NCBI RefSeq assembly: GCF_022288725.1
Contig: NZ_JAKNTA010000004.1
Location: 654,104-718,103 of the forward strand
Reading direction: 5' to 3'
Length of the DNA stretch: 64,000 nucleotides
DNA from: Kitasatospora sp. A2-31
GTDB lineage: Bacteria; Actinomycetota; Actinomycetes; Streptomycetales; Streptomycetaceae
Shown: positions 8,550-18,000 of the stretch, one piece after another
Position numbering within the stretch: position 1 is the stretch's first letter
Layout of the letters: every line of letters begins with the position of its first letter
Made by a program: the position numbers and the translations under genes
Notes under the pieces: generated by a model
What the model was told of the DNA's origin: nothing
The model's input: only the letters and a program-made list of their open reading frames with translations
Database searches by the model: none

Positions 8550-9803
8550 TCACTGAGCCGGCTGCCGCGCCGGGGTGAACAGCTCGGAGCGGACGCGCGC
8601 CGCGGGGTTGCCGAAGGCGATCCGGGCGGTGAGCTTCGTGCCGATCGGGGTGTGCTGGACCAGCGAGGCCAGCCGGGGCCGGACCACCCGGGCCACCCGG
8701 CCCTGCGAGAGCATCGCCCGGGCCTGCATGGTCTGGATCCGCATCACCTGGTCGATGTCCCGCTCCCGAGGCTCGGCGTAGGCGCGCAGGCGCCCGGCCG
8801 TCACGTCGCCGGCCCGCACCGCCGCCACCAGCACCGGGTGCAGCAGCGCGGCGTCCTGGATCGCCAGGTTGATGCCCTGCGCGCCGAGCGGGCTGTGGGT
8901 GTGCGCGGCGTCCCCGATCAGCACCAGGCCGTCGCGGACCCACTCCCGGGCGCGGCCGGCGAAGACGTCCAGCAGGGTCAGGTCGGTCAGCGCGGTGATC
9001 CGCTCGCCCACCGCGTCGGCGTACTCCGGCACGGCCCGCCGGATCTCCTGCTGCACGTACGCCAGGCCGCGCTGCGCCAGCCCGGCGTAGCCGCGGTGCG
9101 GCAGCGTCCAGCCGAGCTGCACCGTGTCCGGGTACGACGGGTACGCCAGCACCGGGCGGCCGCCGTCCCGGAACACCCGGACGGCCCGGTCGGGCACCCC
9201 GGTACCGGGCAGCTTGAACCAGAGCACGTCGAAGTCGAACACGTCGTCCCGGTCGGCCGGGATCCCGGCCAGCCGGCGCACCTTGGAGAAGCGGCCGTCC
9301 GCACCCACGGTGGCCGCGGCGCGGACGGTGTGCCGCCCGCCCCGCCCCTCGGCCACCGCGCCGCGCACCGCCCCGCCCTCCTCGACCAGCGCCGTGACCC
9401 GGCACCCGGCCAGCAGCCGGAAGGCGTCGAACTCCTCACAGCGGGCCTGCAGTTCGGCCAGCACGTGCTGCTGCGGCAGGCTCAGCAGCCGCGGGTAGGG
9501 GCCGGGCAGCCGGGTGTAGTCGATGTCGAGCAGCGCCCGGCCCCGCTCCACCAGCTGGAACCGGTCCAGCCGGTGGCCGCCGCGCGCCTCCGCGGGTGCC
9601 AGCACCCCCAGCTGGTCGAGCAGCGCCAGACCGCCCGGCTGGAGGATCTCGCCCCGGTACTCGCGGTCGAGCGAGGCGGACCGCTCCACCACCGTGACCC
9701 GCAGGCCGGAGCGGAGCAGCAGCAGGGCGAGCGTCAGGCCGGCCGGCCCGCCGCCGACGACGCAGACGTCCGCGGTGGTCTCGGTCTCAGGGGGTGCGGT
9801 CAT
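8550..9803 (-). CDS. FAD-dependent monooxygenase (group A flavoprotein)
   Basis: A 417-aa single-component aromatic hydroxylase-type enzyme using FAD and NAD(P)H to oxygenate the polyketide. It shows the GxGxxG-type dinucleotide site VVGGGPAGLTLALLLLRSGL (from about residue 15), the DG motif VGADGRFSKVRR, and the second FAD motif GLVLIGDAAHTHSPLGAQG. It lacks the extra ~100-residue thioredoxin-like C-terminus of RdmE/OxyS-type hydroxylases. Its start overlaps the end of the 4-ketoreductase gene by 17 bp. The oxidised position is not inferable from sequence. Confidence 0.9.
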   Translation of the reverse strand: MTAPPETETTADVCVVGGGPAGLTLALLLLRSGLRVTVVERSASLDREYRGEILQPGGLALLDQLGVLAPAEARGGHRLDRFQLVERGRALLDIDYTRLPGPYPRLLSLPQQHVLAELQARCEEFDAFRLLAGCRVTALVEEGGAVRGAVAEGRGGRHTVRAAATVGADGRFSKVRRLAGIPADRDDVFDFDVLWFKLPGTGVPDRAVRVFRDGGRPVLAYPSYPDTVQLGWTLPHRGYAGLAQRGLAYVQQEIRRAVPEYADAVGERITALTDLTLLDVFAGRAREWVRDGLVLIGDAAHTHSPLGAQGINLAIQDAALLHPVLVAAVRAGDVTAGRLRAYAEPRERDIDQVMRIQTMQARAMLSQGRVARVVRPRLASLVQHTPIGTKLTARIAFGNPAARVRSELFTPARQPAQ

Positions 9804-10560
9804 CGCGGGGCTCCTCGGGGAGTCGGGTCCGGGCGAGACAGGTGTCGATCACCCGGCGGTAGTAGTGCGGGCCGAAGCCCAGGCCGGCCGCGGCCGGCAC
9901 CAGCCGCCGCAGCCGCTCGGTGCAGACCGGGTCCTCCGGCGGCACCTCGACGACGTGCCGCTCGGCCCGGACACCCAACCGGTCCTCGATGTGCCCGACG
10001 ATGTCCTCCACCGGGACGGACCAGCCGGAGGCGAGGTTGACGACCCCGCCCGGAGCCCCGACCCCCAGCAGCGCGTCGATCAGCGCCACCGCGTGCCGGA
10101 CGTCGATCAGGTCCCGCCGCGCCCCGCGGTGCACCCGGACCCGGCCGAGCCGGACCTGGCGCACCAGCGACGGCAGGAACTGGTGGGGGCGCTGCGCCCG
10201 GCCCACGGGATAGGCCAGGCGCAGGATCACGTGCTCCGGGCCGGAGCCGCGGATCACCTCCTCCATGGCGAGCTTGTGCCGCCCGTACGGGGAGGACGGG
10301 CGTACCGGCCCGTCCTCCCGGCAGGGCCGGCGCTGGACGCCGTAGAGGCCGGCCGAGGAGGTGGAGAAGTACACCAGCCGCCGCCCGCTGCGCCGGCAGC
10401 CGGCGAGGGCGTCGTACAGCAGGTCGGCCTCGCGGGCGAAGCCGGCGTCCGCCTGGCTGGTGCCGCTGGAGACGCCCGCCGCGAAGACCACGGTGTCGGG
10501 GTGGCGGGCCACGAGGGGCCGGAGGCTCTGGGCGAGGAAGCCGCGGCCGACGATCTGCAT
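9787..10560 (-). CDS. NDP-hexose 4-ketoreductase (extended SDR)
   Basis: A 257-aa NAD(P)-dependent epimerase/dehydratase-family protein. The nucleotide-binding loop is short (VGRGFLAQSLRPLV). The catalytic triad region is visible as YFSTSSAGLYG and the YxxxK in SSPYGRHKLAMEE, followed by LRLAYPVG and DVRHAVALIDALL. Such proteins (DnmV, EryBIV, OleU class) reduce the C-4 ketone of a dTDP-4-keto-2,6-dideoxyhexose, setting C-4 stereochemistry as the last sugar step. It lies between the 3-ketoreductase (10-bp gap) and the FAD monooxygenase (17-bp overlap), which supports that role. Confidence 0.82.
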   Translation of the reverse strand: MQIVGRGFLAQSLRPLVARHPDTVVFAAGVSSGTSQADAGFAREADLLYDALAGCRRSGRRLVYFSTSSAGLYGVQRRPCREDGPVRPSSPYGRHKLAMEEVIRGSGPEHVILRLAYPVGRAQRPHQFLPSLVRQVRLGRVRVHRGARRDLIDVRHAVALIDALLGVGAPGGVVNLASGWSVPVEDIVGHIEDRLGVRAERHVVEVPPEDPVCTERLRRLVPAAAGLGFGPHYYRRVIDTCLARTRLPEEPRDDRTP

Positions 10561-10569
10561 CGAGCGCTC

Positions 10570-11550
10570 CTAGGCAGCGGGAGGGGCCGCGGCGGCGGCC
10601 CGGCGGACCTGGTCCAGCAGGTCGGCCTGACGGAGGATGCGGTCGCCGTGGCCGGTGAAGCCGCGCCCGGCGAGGGCGGTCCGGGCGAAGGCGGCCACGA
10701 TGTTGGCGAAGTGGTCGTCGGCCGGGAGCAGCAGCTCCTCGGTGCCCTCCTGACGCTCGATGCGCAGCACCGGCCGGTGGTCCGGCGGCGGGGTGAACGC
10801 GCGGTCGAGGGTGGCCGTCCCCTCGCTGCCGGTCAGGCTGTAGCGGCAGCGGTAGTGGTGCTCCATGCCGAACGTGAGCGTGGCGGTCAGCCGCGGCGAG
10901 GTCAGCAGGGCCGCCCCGGCGGTGTCCACCCCGGTGACCGGGTCGTGGCGCAGCACCGCGCCGGCCACCCCCAGCCGGGGACCGCAGAAGAGCTGCGCCG
11001 CGCGGACGGTGTAGGCCCCGAGGTCGAGCAGCGCGCCGCCGCCCAGCTCGGGGCGGTGGCGGATGTCGTCCTCGGGGAGCCGGGGGATGGTGAACTCGGC
11101 CGAGAACGAGCGAGGTTCGCCGATCCGCCCGGACTCCACGAGGTCCCGCACCCGGCGGTGGGCGCTGTGGTGGAGGAACATGAAGCTCTCCATCAGCAGC
11201 AGTCCGCGCCGCCGGCTGAGCTCGACCACCTCCCGGGCCGGGGCCGGGTCGGTGGTGAGGGGCTTCTCGGCCAGGACGTGCTTGCCGGCCTCCAGCGCCC
11301 GGACGATCCACTCCGCGCGCAGCCCGGCGGGCAGCGGCACGTAGACGGCGTCCACGTCCGGGCGGTCGAGCAGCGCCTGGTAGCCGGCGACCGGTTCGGT
11401 GCCGAATTCGGCGGCGAACTCCCCGGCCCGCTCGCCGGAGCGGCTGGCCACGGCGGCGACCCGGGTCAGCGGGCTCGCCGTCAGCGCGGGCAGCATCTTG
11501 CGCCGGGCGATGGACGCGCAGCCGAGCACGCCGACGTTCAGGCGCTCCAC
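10570..11550 (-). CDS. NDP-hexose 3-ketoreductase (Gfo/Idh/MocA family)
   Basis: A 326-aa oxidoreductase with the N-terminal Rossmann start MERLNVGVLGCASIARRKML, the family EKP signature in GKHVLAEKPLTTDP, and a conserved GGGALLDLGAYTVRAAQLF near mid-protein. Members such as OleW, LanT and UrdT reduce the 3-keto group left after 2,3-dehydration, giving dTDP-4-keto-2,6-dideoxyglucose. The start is taken as GTG 11550, which overlaps the end of the 2,3-dehydratase by 13 bp and gives the family's usual N-terminus. It acts directly after its upstream neighbour. Confidence 0.88.
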   Translation of the reverse strand: MERLNVGVLGCASIARRKMLPALTASPLTRVAAVASRSGERAGEFAAEFGTEPVAGYQALLDRPDVDAVYVPLPAGLRAEWIVRALEAGKHVLAEKPLTTDPAPAREVVELSRRRGLLLMESFMFLHHSAHRRVRDLVESGRIGEPRSFSAEFTIPRLPEDDIRHRPELGGGALLDLGAYTVRAAQLFCGPRLGVAGAVLRHDPVTGVDTAGAALLTSPRLTATLTFGMEHHYRCRYSLTGSEGTATLDRAFTPPPDHRPVLRIERQEGTEELLLPADDHFANIVAAFARTALAGRGFTGHGDRILRQADLLDQVRRAAAAAPPAA

Positions 11551-12944
11551 CGGGCCCCCCGATCGCGCAGCGAGCCGAGGCAGGTGACCAGGGTGCGGGC
11601 CTCCACCGTGAAGTGGTTGCCGAACTGGATGAAGCGCTGCACCTGGTCGGCCGTCACCCAGCGGTAGTGGTCGGGCAGGTCGGTGGGGAAGTCCGCGCCG
11701 GCGGCCGTGATCAGGTACCGGTTGGCGCGCCGGAGGAAGCGGCCGCCCTCCTCGGAGAGCACCGCCGAGTAGAGCACCCGCTCGGGCGGCGCGGCCAGCA
11801 CCAGGTCGAGGAAGGGCACCGGCTCCGGCAGGTCGGAGAACCCGTCGGAGACGCACTGCACCGTCGGCGCCAGCTCGACCCCGTCGAAGGTGCCGGGCTG
11901 GGACAGGCCCTGCAGCAGCAGCTGCGGTCCGGCGGGGGAGGGGCGCACCACCAGGGCCGCCAGCCCGGTCCGTTCGGCGGCCAGCAGCGGCTGCGTCCAC
12001 CGGGTGACCTCGCGGTTGCCGGCGACCACGGACACCGCGACGACGCGCTGGTGGCGCCGTTCGGTGTGGGCGATCTCGGTCTCCGTCCGCCGCCACCGGT
12101 CCACCCGGTCGAGCGGCACCAGCGAGGTCTCGCGGCCCTGCCGGGTCTTCAGTTCGTTGAGCCAGCTGAGCACCTCGGTGTCGGAGTGCACTCCCTCGGC
12201 GCCCTCGGCGTCCGCGGGGGCGGGCGGCCGCAACGGCAGCGAGGACAGCACCGTCCGGGCGTCCATGTTGACCAGGTTGTCCACGGCCAGCAGCCGGTGG
12301 ATCTGGCCCAGCGTCAGCCAGCGCCAGTCCGGGCGCACCTCGACCTCGCCGGTCACCTCGACCACCAGGTTGCGGTTGCGCTTGCGCAGGAAGCTGTCGC
12401 CCTGCTCGGACTGGAGCACGTCGGTCAGCACGGTGCCGCGGCCCGCGGCCAGGAAGTACTCGATGTACGGAGTGGCCAGGCCCTGGTGGACGCGGGTGTA
12501 GTTGCTGCGGGTGGCCTGGACGGTCGGCCCGAGCTGGATGGTGCCGATGTTGCCGGGCTCCATCTTGGCCTGCATCAGGAAGTGCAGGACGCCGTCGAAC
12601 TCCTTGGCCAGGATGCCGAGGATGCCGGTCTCCGGCTGGCAGATGATGGGCTGCGACCACGCCCGCCCGTCCTCCTCCCGGACCTCCAGGCCGCGGATCG
12701 CGAAGAACCGGCCGCTCTCGTGCACGAGGTCCCCGGTGCCGGCCTCGGTGTGCCACTTCTCCAGGCGGTCGAACGGGATCCGCTCGACCCGGAAGGTGCC
12801 GGCCCGCCGCCGGTCGGCCAGCCAGCCGGGCACCTCCTCGGCCCCCTCGACGGCCGCCGCCGAGCGGGCCAGCCGGGCGGCCGCCTCCGTCGACGGGTGA
12901 CGGGCGGGCCGGTCCGCCGTCCTGGTCTCTGCTGCGCGGGCCAT
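11538..12944 (-). CDS. NDP-hexose 2,3-dehydratase
   Basis: A 468-aa enzyme of the EvaA/TylX3/OleV family, which removes the C-2 hydroxyl of dTDP-4-keto-6-deoxyglucose, the entry step to 2,6-dideoxysugars. It has the internal two-fold repeat typical of the family. Copy one is PFDRLEKWHTE...FFAIRGLEV...QPIICQPETGILGI with ILAKEFDGVLHFLMQAKMEPG, then TVQATRSNY. Copy two is PLDRVDRWRRTETEIAHTE...VVAVSV...WTQPLLA with LVLRP-like text, then TVQCVSD. ATG 12944 follows GGAAGGGA; the adjoining GTG 12947 is an alternative. It is first in the leftward operon, facing the SARP-box region. Confidence 0.92.
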   Translation of the reverse strand: MARAAETRTADRPARHPSTEAAARLARSAAAVEGAEEVPGWLADRRRAGTFRVERIPFDRLEKWHTEAGTGDLVHESGRFFAIRGLEVREEDGRAWSQPIICQPETGILGILAKEFDGVLHFLMQAKMEPGNIGTIQLGPTVQATRSNYTRVHQGLATPYIEYFLAAGRGTVLTDVLQSEQGDSFLRKRNRNLVVEVTGEVEVRPDWRWLTLGQIHRLLAVDNLVNMDARTVLSSLPLRPPAPADAEGAEGVHSDTEVLSWLNELKTRQGRETSLVPLDRVDRWRRTETEIAHTERRHQRVVAVSVVAGNREVTRWTQPLLAAERTGLAALVVRPSPAGPQLLLQGLSQPGTFDGVELAPTVQCVSDGFSDLPEPVPFLDLVLAAPPERVLYSAVLSEEGGRFLRRANRYLITAAGADFPTDLPDHYRWVTADQVQRFIQFGNHFTVEARTLVTCLGSLRDRGARWSA

Positions 12945-12979
12945 CACGGTCCCTTCCGAGCGCGGGTGTGGAGGGGCCC

Positions 12980-13094
12980 ACCGTCCCGCGGCGGCGTCGA
13001 GACGGCATCGAGCGGGCATCGAGACGGGCTCGAAAGGGGCTGGAGCGGCGTTCCACGCCGATTCGAGCGGCGCTCCGGCGCCGGCGGCCAGGCT
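12980..13094. promoter_or_regulatory. bidirectional SARP operator, tandem heptamers every 11 bp
   Basis: Heptamers TCGAGAC (12997), TCGAGCG (13008), TCGAGAC (13019), TCGAAAG (13030), TGGAGCG (13041), a weak one (13052), TCGAGCG (13063) and a weak one (13074) recur every 11 bp without a slip. Eight bp after the last slot comes CAGGCT (13089-13094), a plausible -10 for the ACP operon. On the minus strand TCGAGCC, TCGATGC, TCGATGC and TCGACGC also recur every 11 bp, and GACGGT (12985-12980) lies 8 bp beyond, a possible -10 for the 2,3-dehydratase operon. The layout matches DnrI/ActII-ORF4 sites. Confidence 0.78.
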
Positions 13095-13136
13095 CGACGC
13101 GGACCACCTCCATCACGACCCGAGGAGCGAACGACC

Positions 13137-13388
13137 ATGATCACCGAAACCGATCTCAAACGGATCATGCGCGAGGGGGCCGGCCAGGCCGAGGGCATCG
13201 ACCTCGACGGCGACATCACCGACGTCCTCTTCAGCGACCTGGGCTACGACTCGCTCGCCGTCCTGGAGACGGTCAGCCGGATCGAGCGCGAGTACGGCAT
13301 CCGCATCCCCGAGGACGCCCTCAGCGCCGTCCGGACCCCCGGCGAGTTCCTGGCCCTGGCGAACCGGGCCACCGCCGAGGCGGCCTGA
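13137..13388 (+). CDS. acyl carrier protein of the type II PKS
   Basis: An 83-aa acidic carrier protein. The 4'-phosphopantetheine attachment motif is DLGYDSLAVLE with Ser39. The surrounding text (VLFSDLGYDSLAVLETVSRIEREYGIRIP) is characteristic of polyketide ACPs, which have a bulky residue before DSL. It shuttles malonyl and growing polyketide chains to KSalpha/KSbeta. GAGGAGCG precedes ATG 13137. Its stop overlaps the next gene's ATG by one base (TGATG). It is separated from the ketosynthases and heads its own SARP-controlled operon. Confidence 0.94.
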   Translation: MITETDLKRIMREGAGQAEGIDLDGDITDVLFSDLGYDSLAVLETVSRIEREYGIRIPEDALSAVRTPGEFLALANRATAEAA

Positions 13389-14134
13389 TGGCCGAGTGGG
13401 ACCACCGGACGGCCCTGATCGCCGGCGGCACTCGCGGGGTCGGCCTGGCCGTCGCCCGCGAGCTCGCCGGCCGCGGCTGCCACGTCTACCTCAACCACGC
13501 CCGCGACGACGCCGCCGCGAAGGACGCGCTCGCCGCGCTCGCCGGCCTGCCCGGCCGGGCCACCGTCCTCAAGGGCGACGTCACCCGCCCCGACACCCTG
13601 CCGCGCCTGCTGCGCCGCGTCCGGGGCGAGCGCGGCCGCCTCGACGTCTTCGTCCACAGCGCGGCCTCGTTCCACCCGATGGACGCCGCCCGGCCGGACG
13701 CCGAGCTGTTCCGGCAGGACGTCACCACCGCGCTCGCGCCGCTGCTCCTGGGCGTCGGCCCGCTGATCGAGGCCATGGCCGGCGGAGCGGGCCGGATCGT
13801 CGCCGTCTCCAGCAACGGCGCGCGGCGCGTCGTCCCGCGCTACCTCGCGGCCGGCGTGGCGAAGGCCGCCCTGGAGGCGCAGATCCGCTACCTCGCCGTC
13901 GAACTGGCACCGCTCGGCATCACCGTCAACGCGGTCGCCGCGGCCAAGCTCGACAAGGGCCCGGACGGCGCCGACGCCGGCGTCCTGCGCGTCCTCGCCG
14001 AGCGCACCCCCGGCGGCCGTCTCACCACCCCGGCCGACCTCGCCCGGACGGTGGCCCTGCTCTGTGCGGACGAGGCGTCCTGGATCCACGGCCAGGTGGT
14101 CACCGCCGACGGCGGCCTGAGCCTGCGCGCCTGA
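13388..14134 (+). CDS. SDR reductase with FabI/FabL-like Y-X6-K motif (ketoreductase or enoyl reductase)
   Basis: A 248-aa classical short-chain dehydrogenase with cofactor motif AGGTRGVGLAVA. The active-site region reads AVSSNGARRVVPRYLAAGVAKAALEA, so Tyr and Lys are separated by six residues as in enoyl-ACP reductases FabI/FabL, not three as in ketoreductases. The following IRYLAVELAPLGITVNAV and the C-terminal WIHGQVVTADGG are especially FabL-like. It is translationally coupled to the ACP, so its substrate is probably ACP-bound polyketide. It may be an enoyl reductase or a ketoreductase recruited from that branch. Sequence alone does not decide. Confidence 0.8.
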   Translation: MAEWDHRTALIAGGTRGVGLAVARELAGRGCHVYLNHARDDAAAKDALAALAGLPGRATVLKGDVTRPDTLPRLLRRVRGERGRLDVFVHSAASFHPMDAARPDAELFRQDVTTALAPLLLGVGPLIEAMAGGAGRIVAVSSNGARRVVPRYLAAGVAKAALEAQIRYLAVELAPLGITVNAVAAAKLDKGPDGADAGVLRVLAERTPGGRLTTPADLARTVALLCADEASWIHGQVVTADGGLSLRA

Positions 14135-14208
14135 CCCCTCCTTCGGCCCTCCCCCCCCACGACCCCGCAGGCCGTCCGCGCGGCCGCGCCCCACCCCAGA
14201 GGAGACCC

Positions 14209-14988
14209 GTGCGCATCATCGACCTCTCCACCCCGATCGACGCCGCGGGCTGGGAGCCGGAGCCCGTCGAGCACCGCATCATGTCCGCGGCCGAGGGCGC
14301 CAAGCACATGAGCGAGGAGATGCTCGAACACTTCGGCCTGGAGTTCGACCCGTCCGTCCTGCCGGACGGCGAGCTCCTCACCATCGACACCCTCACGCTC
14401 ACCACCCACACCGGCACCCACATCGACGCCCCCTCCCACTACGGCTCGGCCGCCCGTTACGGCGACGGCCGCCCCCGTCACGTCGACGAGCTCCCGCTGG
14501 AGTGGTTCCACGGCCCCGGGGTCGTCCTCGACCTCGGCGGCGCCGAGCCGGGCGCCGTCGACGCCGCCCACCTGCGCCGCGAACTGGACCGCATCGGCCA
14601 CACCCTGGCTCCCGGTGACATCGTGCTGCTGCGCACCGGCGCCTCGCGGCTGGCCGGCACCCCGGAGTACTTCAGCCGCTTCACCGGGCTCGACGGCTCG
14701 GCCGTCCACTTCCTGCTCGACCAGGGCGTCCGGGTGATCGGCACCGACGCGTTCAGCCTGGACGCACCGTTCCGGATCATGATCGAGGGCTACCGGGAGA
14801 CCGGCGACCGCAGCCTCCTCTGGCCCGCCCACTTCGCCGGGCGGGAGCGCGAGTACTGCCAGATCGAGCGGCTCGCCCACCTGGAGGACCTGCCCGCCCC
14901 GACCGGCTTCACCGTCAGCTGCTTCCCGGTGAAGATCACCGGCGCCGGTGCCGGCTGGACCCGCGCGGTGGCCGTCCTCCCGGCCTGA
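14209..14988 (+). CDS. polyketide cyclase of the metal-dependent cyclase/formamidase family
   Basis: A 259-aa member of the cyclase family (PF04199) that includes DpsY, SnoaM and AknW-type ring cyclases and kynurenine formamidase. The metal-binding signature HTGTHIDAPSHY has His67, His71 and Asp73. Other family features are IDLSTPI at the N-terminus, GDIVLLRTG, and VIGTDAFSLDAP. GTG 14209 follows AGAGGAGACC. In aromatic PKS clusters these proteins close later rings of the poly-beta-ketone, so this supports an aromatic product. It is third in the ACP operon, 74 bp after the SDR. Confidence 0.85.
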   Translation: MRIIDLSTPIDAAGWEPEPVEHRIMSAAEGAKHMSEEMLEHFGLEFDPSVLPDGELLTIDTLTLTTHTGTHIDAPSHYGSAARYGDGRPRHVDELPLEWFHGPGVVLDLGGAEPGAVDAAHLRRELDRIGHTLAPGDIVLLRTGASRLAGTPEYFSRFTGLDGSAVHFLLDQGVRVIGTDAFSLDAPFRIMIEGYRETGDRSLLWPAHFAGREREYCQIERLAHLEDLPAPTGFTVSCFPVKITGAGAGWTRAVAVLPA

Positions 14989-15074
14989 CCCGCGCGGGGG
15001 CCGGTGACACGCGGGGGCGTGTCGGACGGCGGCCTCCCGGCAGGCCGGAGCGTTGTTCGGTAGGTTGGCCCGTC

Positions 15075-18000
15075 ATGCTGTGTGTGCGGGTGCTGGGGCC
15101 GACGGAGGCCACGGTCGGTGGGGTGCCGGTCTTCCTCGGAGGGCCACGACAACGGGCCGTGCTGGCGCTGTTGCTGATGGGCAGGGGGCAGGTCGTCCCG
15201 GTCGACCGGCTGGTCGACGCGCTCTGGCCGGACACCCCCACCCGGCGCGCCCTCGCCTCCCTGCACCCCTGCCTCTCCCACCTGCGCCGCGTGCTGGAGC
15301 CCGGGCGCCCGCCGCGATCGGCGTCCGAACTGCTGGTCAGCGTGCCGCCCGGGTACGCCGTCCGGCTGCCGGTGGAGGCCGTGGACGCCTGGCGGTTCGA
15401 AGCCGTGGTGGGGGAGGCCCGGAACGCGCCGCCGGCGGAGGCCCACCGGCGGCTCACCGAGGCGCTCGGCTGGTGGCGCGGCCCCGCCTACCAGGAGTGG
15501 GCCGACCAGCAGTGGGCGCTCACGGAGATCGCCCGGCTCCGGGAACTGCGCTCGGCGGCGGGGGAGTCGGCGGTCGCCGCCGGGCTGCGGGCCGGACTCC
15601 CGGCCGAGGTCCTCCCGGCGGCCGCGGAGCTCGTGCGCGCCGACCCGCTGCGGGAGGAGGGCTGGCGGCTGCTGGCGCTCGCCCAGTGGGCGACGGGGCG
15701 GCAGGCCGACGCCCTGCTGACCCTGCGCCGGGCCGGGGCGGTGGTCGCGGAGGAGCTCGGGCTCGACCCGGGCCCGCGGCTGGCCGAGCTCGAACAGGCC
15801 GTGCTGAACGGGCGGTTCGACGTGCTGCGGCGGGACGTCCCGGAGCAGCTGGAAGTCTCGCCGGCCACCGTCGCCGTCCCGGTCGCCGTCGCAGTCCCCG
15901 ACCTCCCCGCCGCCGTGGTCCCGCGGCCGCGCGGTGCGGTCGGGACCGGGGGTGGTGCGGTGGCCACCGGCACGGTGCCGGGCTCCCGCGGCCCGATCGA
16001 CGCCCTGCCCGGCGCAGCCCCGCACACCCCGCCGCCCGCCGGGCCCGACCCGGCCCGGCTGGTCGGGCGTACCGAACAGACCGTCCTGCTCGCCGACGCC
16101 CTGGAGGGCGCCCGGAGCGGCGCCGGCGGCACCGCCGTCCTGCTGCGCGGCGAGGCCGGCATCGGGAAGACGGCGCTGCTGGAGTGGACCGCGCAGCGCG
16201 CGGAGCGGGCCGGGTTCACGGTGCTGCGCGCCGTCGGCTCCGAGGCCGAGCGCGAGTACGCCTTCAGCGGCCTGCACCAGGTGCTCTGGCCGCTGCTGGA
16301 ACGCACCCACGACCTGCCGCCGCACCAGCGGGAGGTGCTGGAGCACGCGCTGGGCGTCCGCCCCGGCACACCGCCCGGCGGGCTCACCGTCGGCGCCGCG
16401 GCGCTCGCCCTGATCGCCGCGGCCGCCCGGGCCCGGCCGCTGCTGGTGCTGGTCGACGACCTGCACTGGGTCGACTCCTCCAGCGTCGCCGTGTTCGCCT
16501 TCCTGCACCGGCGGGTCGCCGCTCTGCCGGTCGTCATCGCCAGCGCCAGCCGCCCCGAGGACTCCACGGTGGAGGCCTGGTCGATGCAGCCGGTCGAGGT
16601 CGGCGCGCTCTCCTCGGCCGAGGCCGGCGAACTGCTCGAACTGCGCCACCCCGGCCTGGCCTCCGTCGCCGCGGCCCGGCTGCTGGCGGACGCCGGCGGC
16701 AACCCGCTGGCCCTGGTCGAACTGCCCCGGCAGCTGCGCCCCGGCCAGCTGCGCGGCCTCGACCCGCTGCCCGACCACCTGCCGCTCGGGCGCCGGCTGG
16801 AACGGCTCTTCGGGGACCGCCTCGCCGGGCTGACCCCGGCCGCCGAACGCGTCCTGCTGCTGGCTGCGCTGGCCGGCCCCGGCACCGCCGAGGGGACGGC
16901 CACCTGGCTGCGCGCCGCCGCGGGCGAGGACGCCGAGTCCGTCCTGGAGACGCTGGAGGCGACCGGGCTCGCCCGGCTCGACCCGGTCGGCCGGCTCGCG
17001 TTCCGGCACCCGCTGGTCCGCCGGGGCGTCATCTCCCGGGCGTCGGGCCCCCGCCGGCGCGAGGCCCACCGGCTGCTCGCCGGCTGCCTGGCCGCCGACG
17101 ACCCGCGCCGGCTGGTCCACGAGGCCGGTGCCGCGCTGCTCCCCGACGCGGACCTCGCCGCCCGCCTCCAGGAGGCCGGGCACCGGCTGGTGCGCCGCGG
17201 CGGCGACGCCGAGGCCGCCCTGCTGCTGGACCGTTCGGCCTCACTCACCGCCGACCCGGCCGACCGGGCCCGCCGGCTCACCTGGGCCGCCGTGGCGGCC
17301 GCCCGCGGCGGGCAGCTGCGGCACACCGCCCGGCTGGTGGAGGAGATCGGCCGCGGTCCGGTGCCGGCCGACATCGCCCCGCTCTTCTCCTACGCCGTGG
17401 TCTACGTCGACCAGAGCCACCGGGTCGAGTTCGGCTCCTCCGTCGAGCTGCTGCCCGGAGCGATCGCGGCGCTCACCCGCCCCGGGGCGGAGACCTTCGG
17501 GGGCCTCGCCGAGCAGGCCTACTTCAAGCTGCTCCTCGCCGCCGTCTACACCGGCGACGCCCGGGCCTGGCAGGTGCTGCAGGAGCACCGTCCGGACGTC
17601 TCCCCGCTCGCCCGGCTCTGCCACCGCGCCTGGTCGGACCCGGCGCGCACCGCCCACGGGGTGCCCGGGCTGCTCACCGCCCTGCTGGACGGACTGGACC
17701 GGGGCCAGGAGGCCGGCGCGGCCTGGCTGCTGCTGTGGACGGCGGCCGCGGTGGACGCCGCCGACGGCCCGCTGCGCCGCCGCTTCGCCGCCCAGCACGG
17801 CTACGCGACCCGCGGCTCGGTCGCCAAGGCCGAGGTCTACCGCGCCTACCTGCGCGGCCGCTGGGAGGAGGCGCCCGGCTGCCTGCACGAGGCGGAGGCG
17901 GCCGACGAGCTCGGCTACCACTGCAACGCCCTGCTGTTCCGCCACTACCACGCGCACTTCCTGGCCGGCCGCGGTGACGAGGCGGGCCTGCGCGCGGCCG

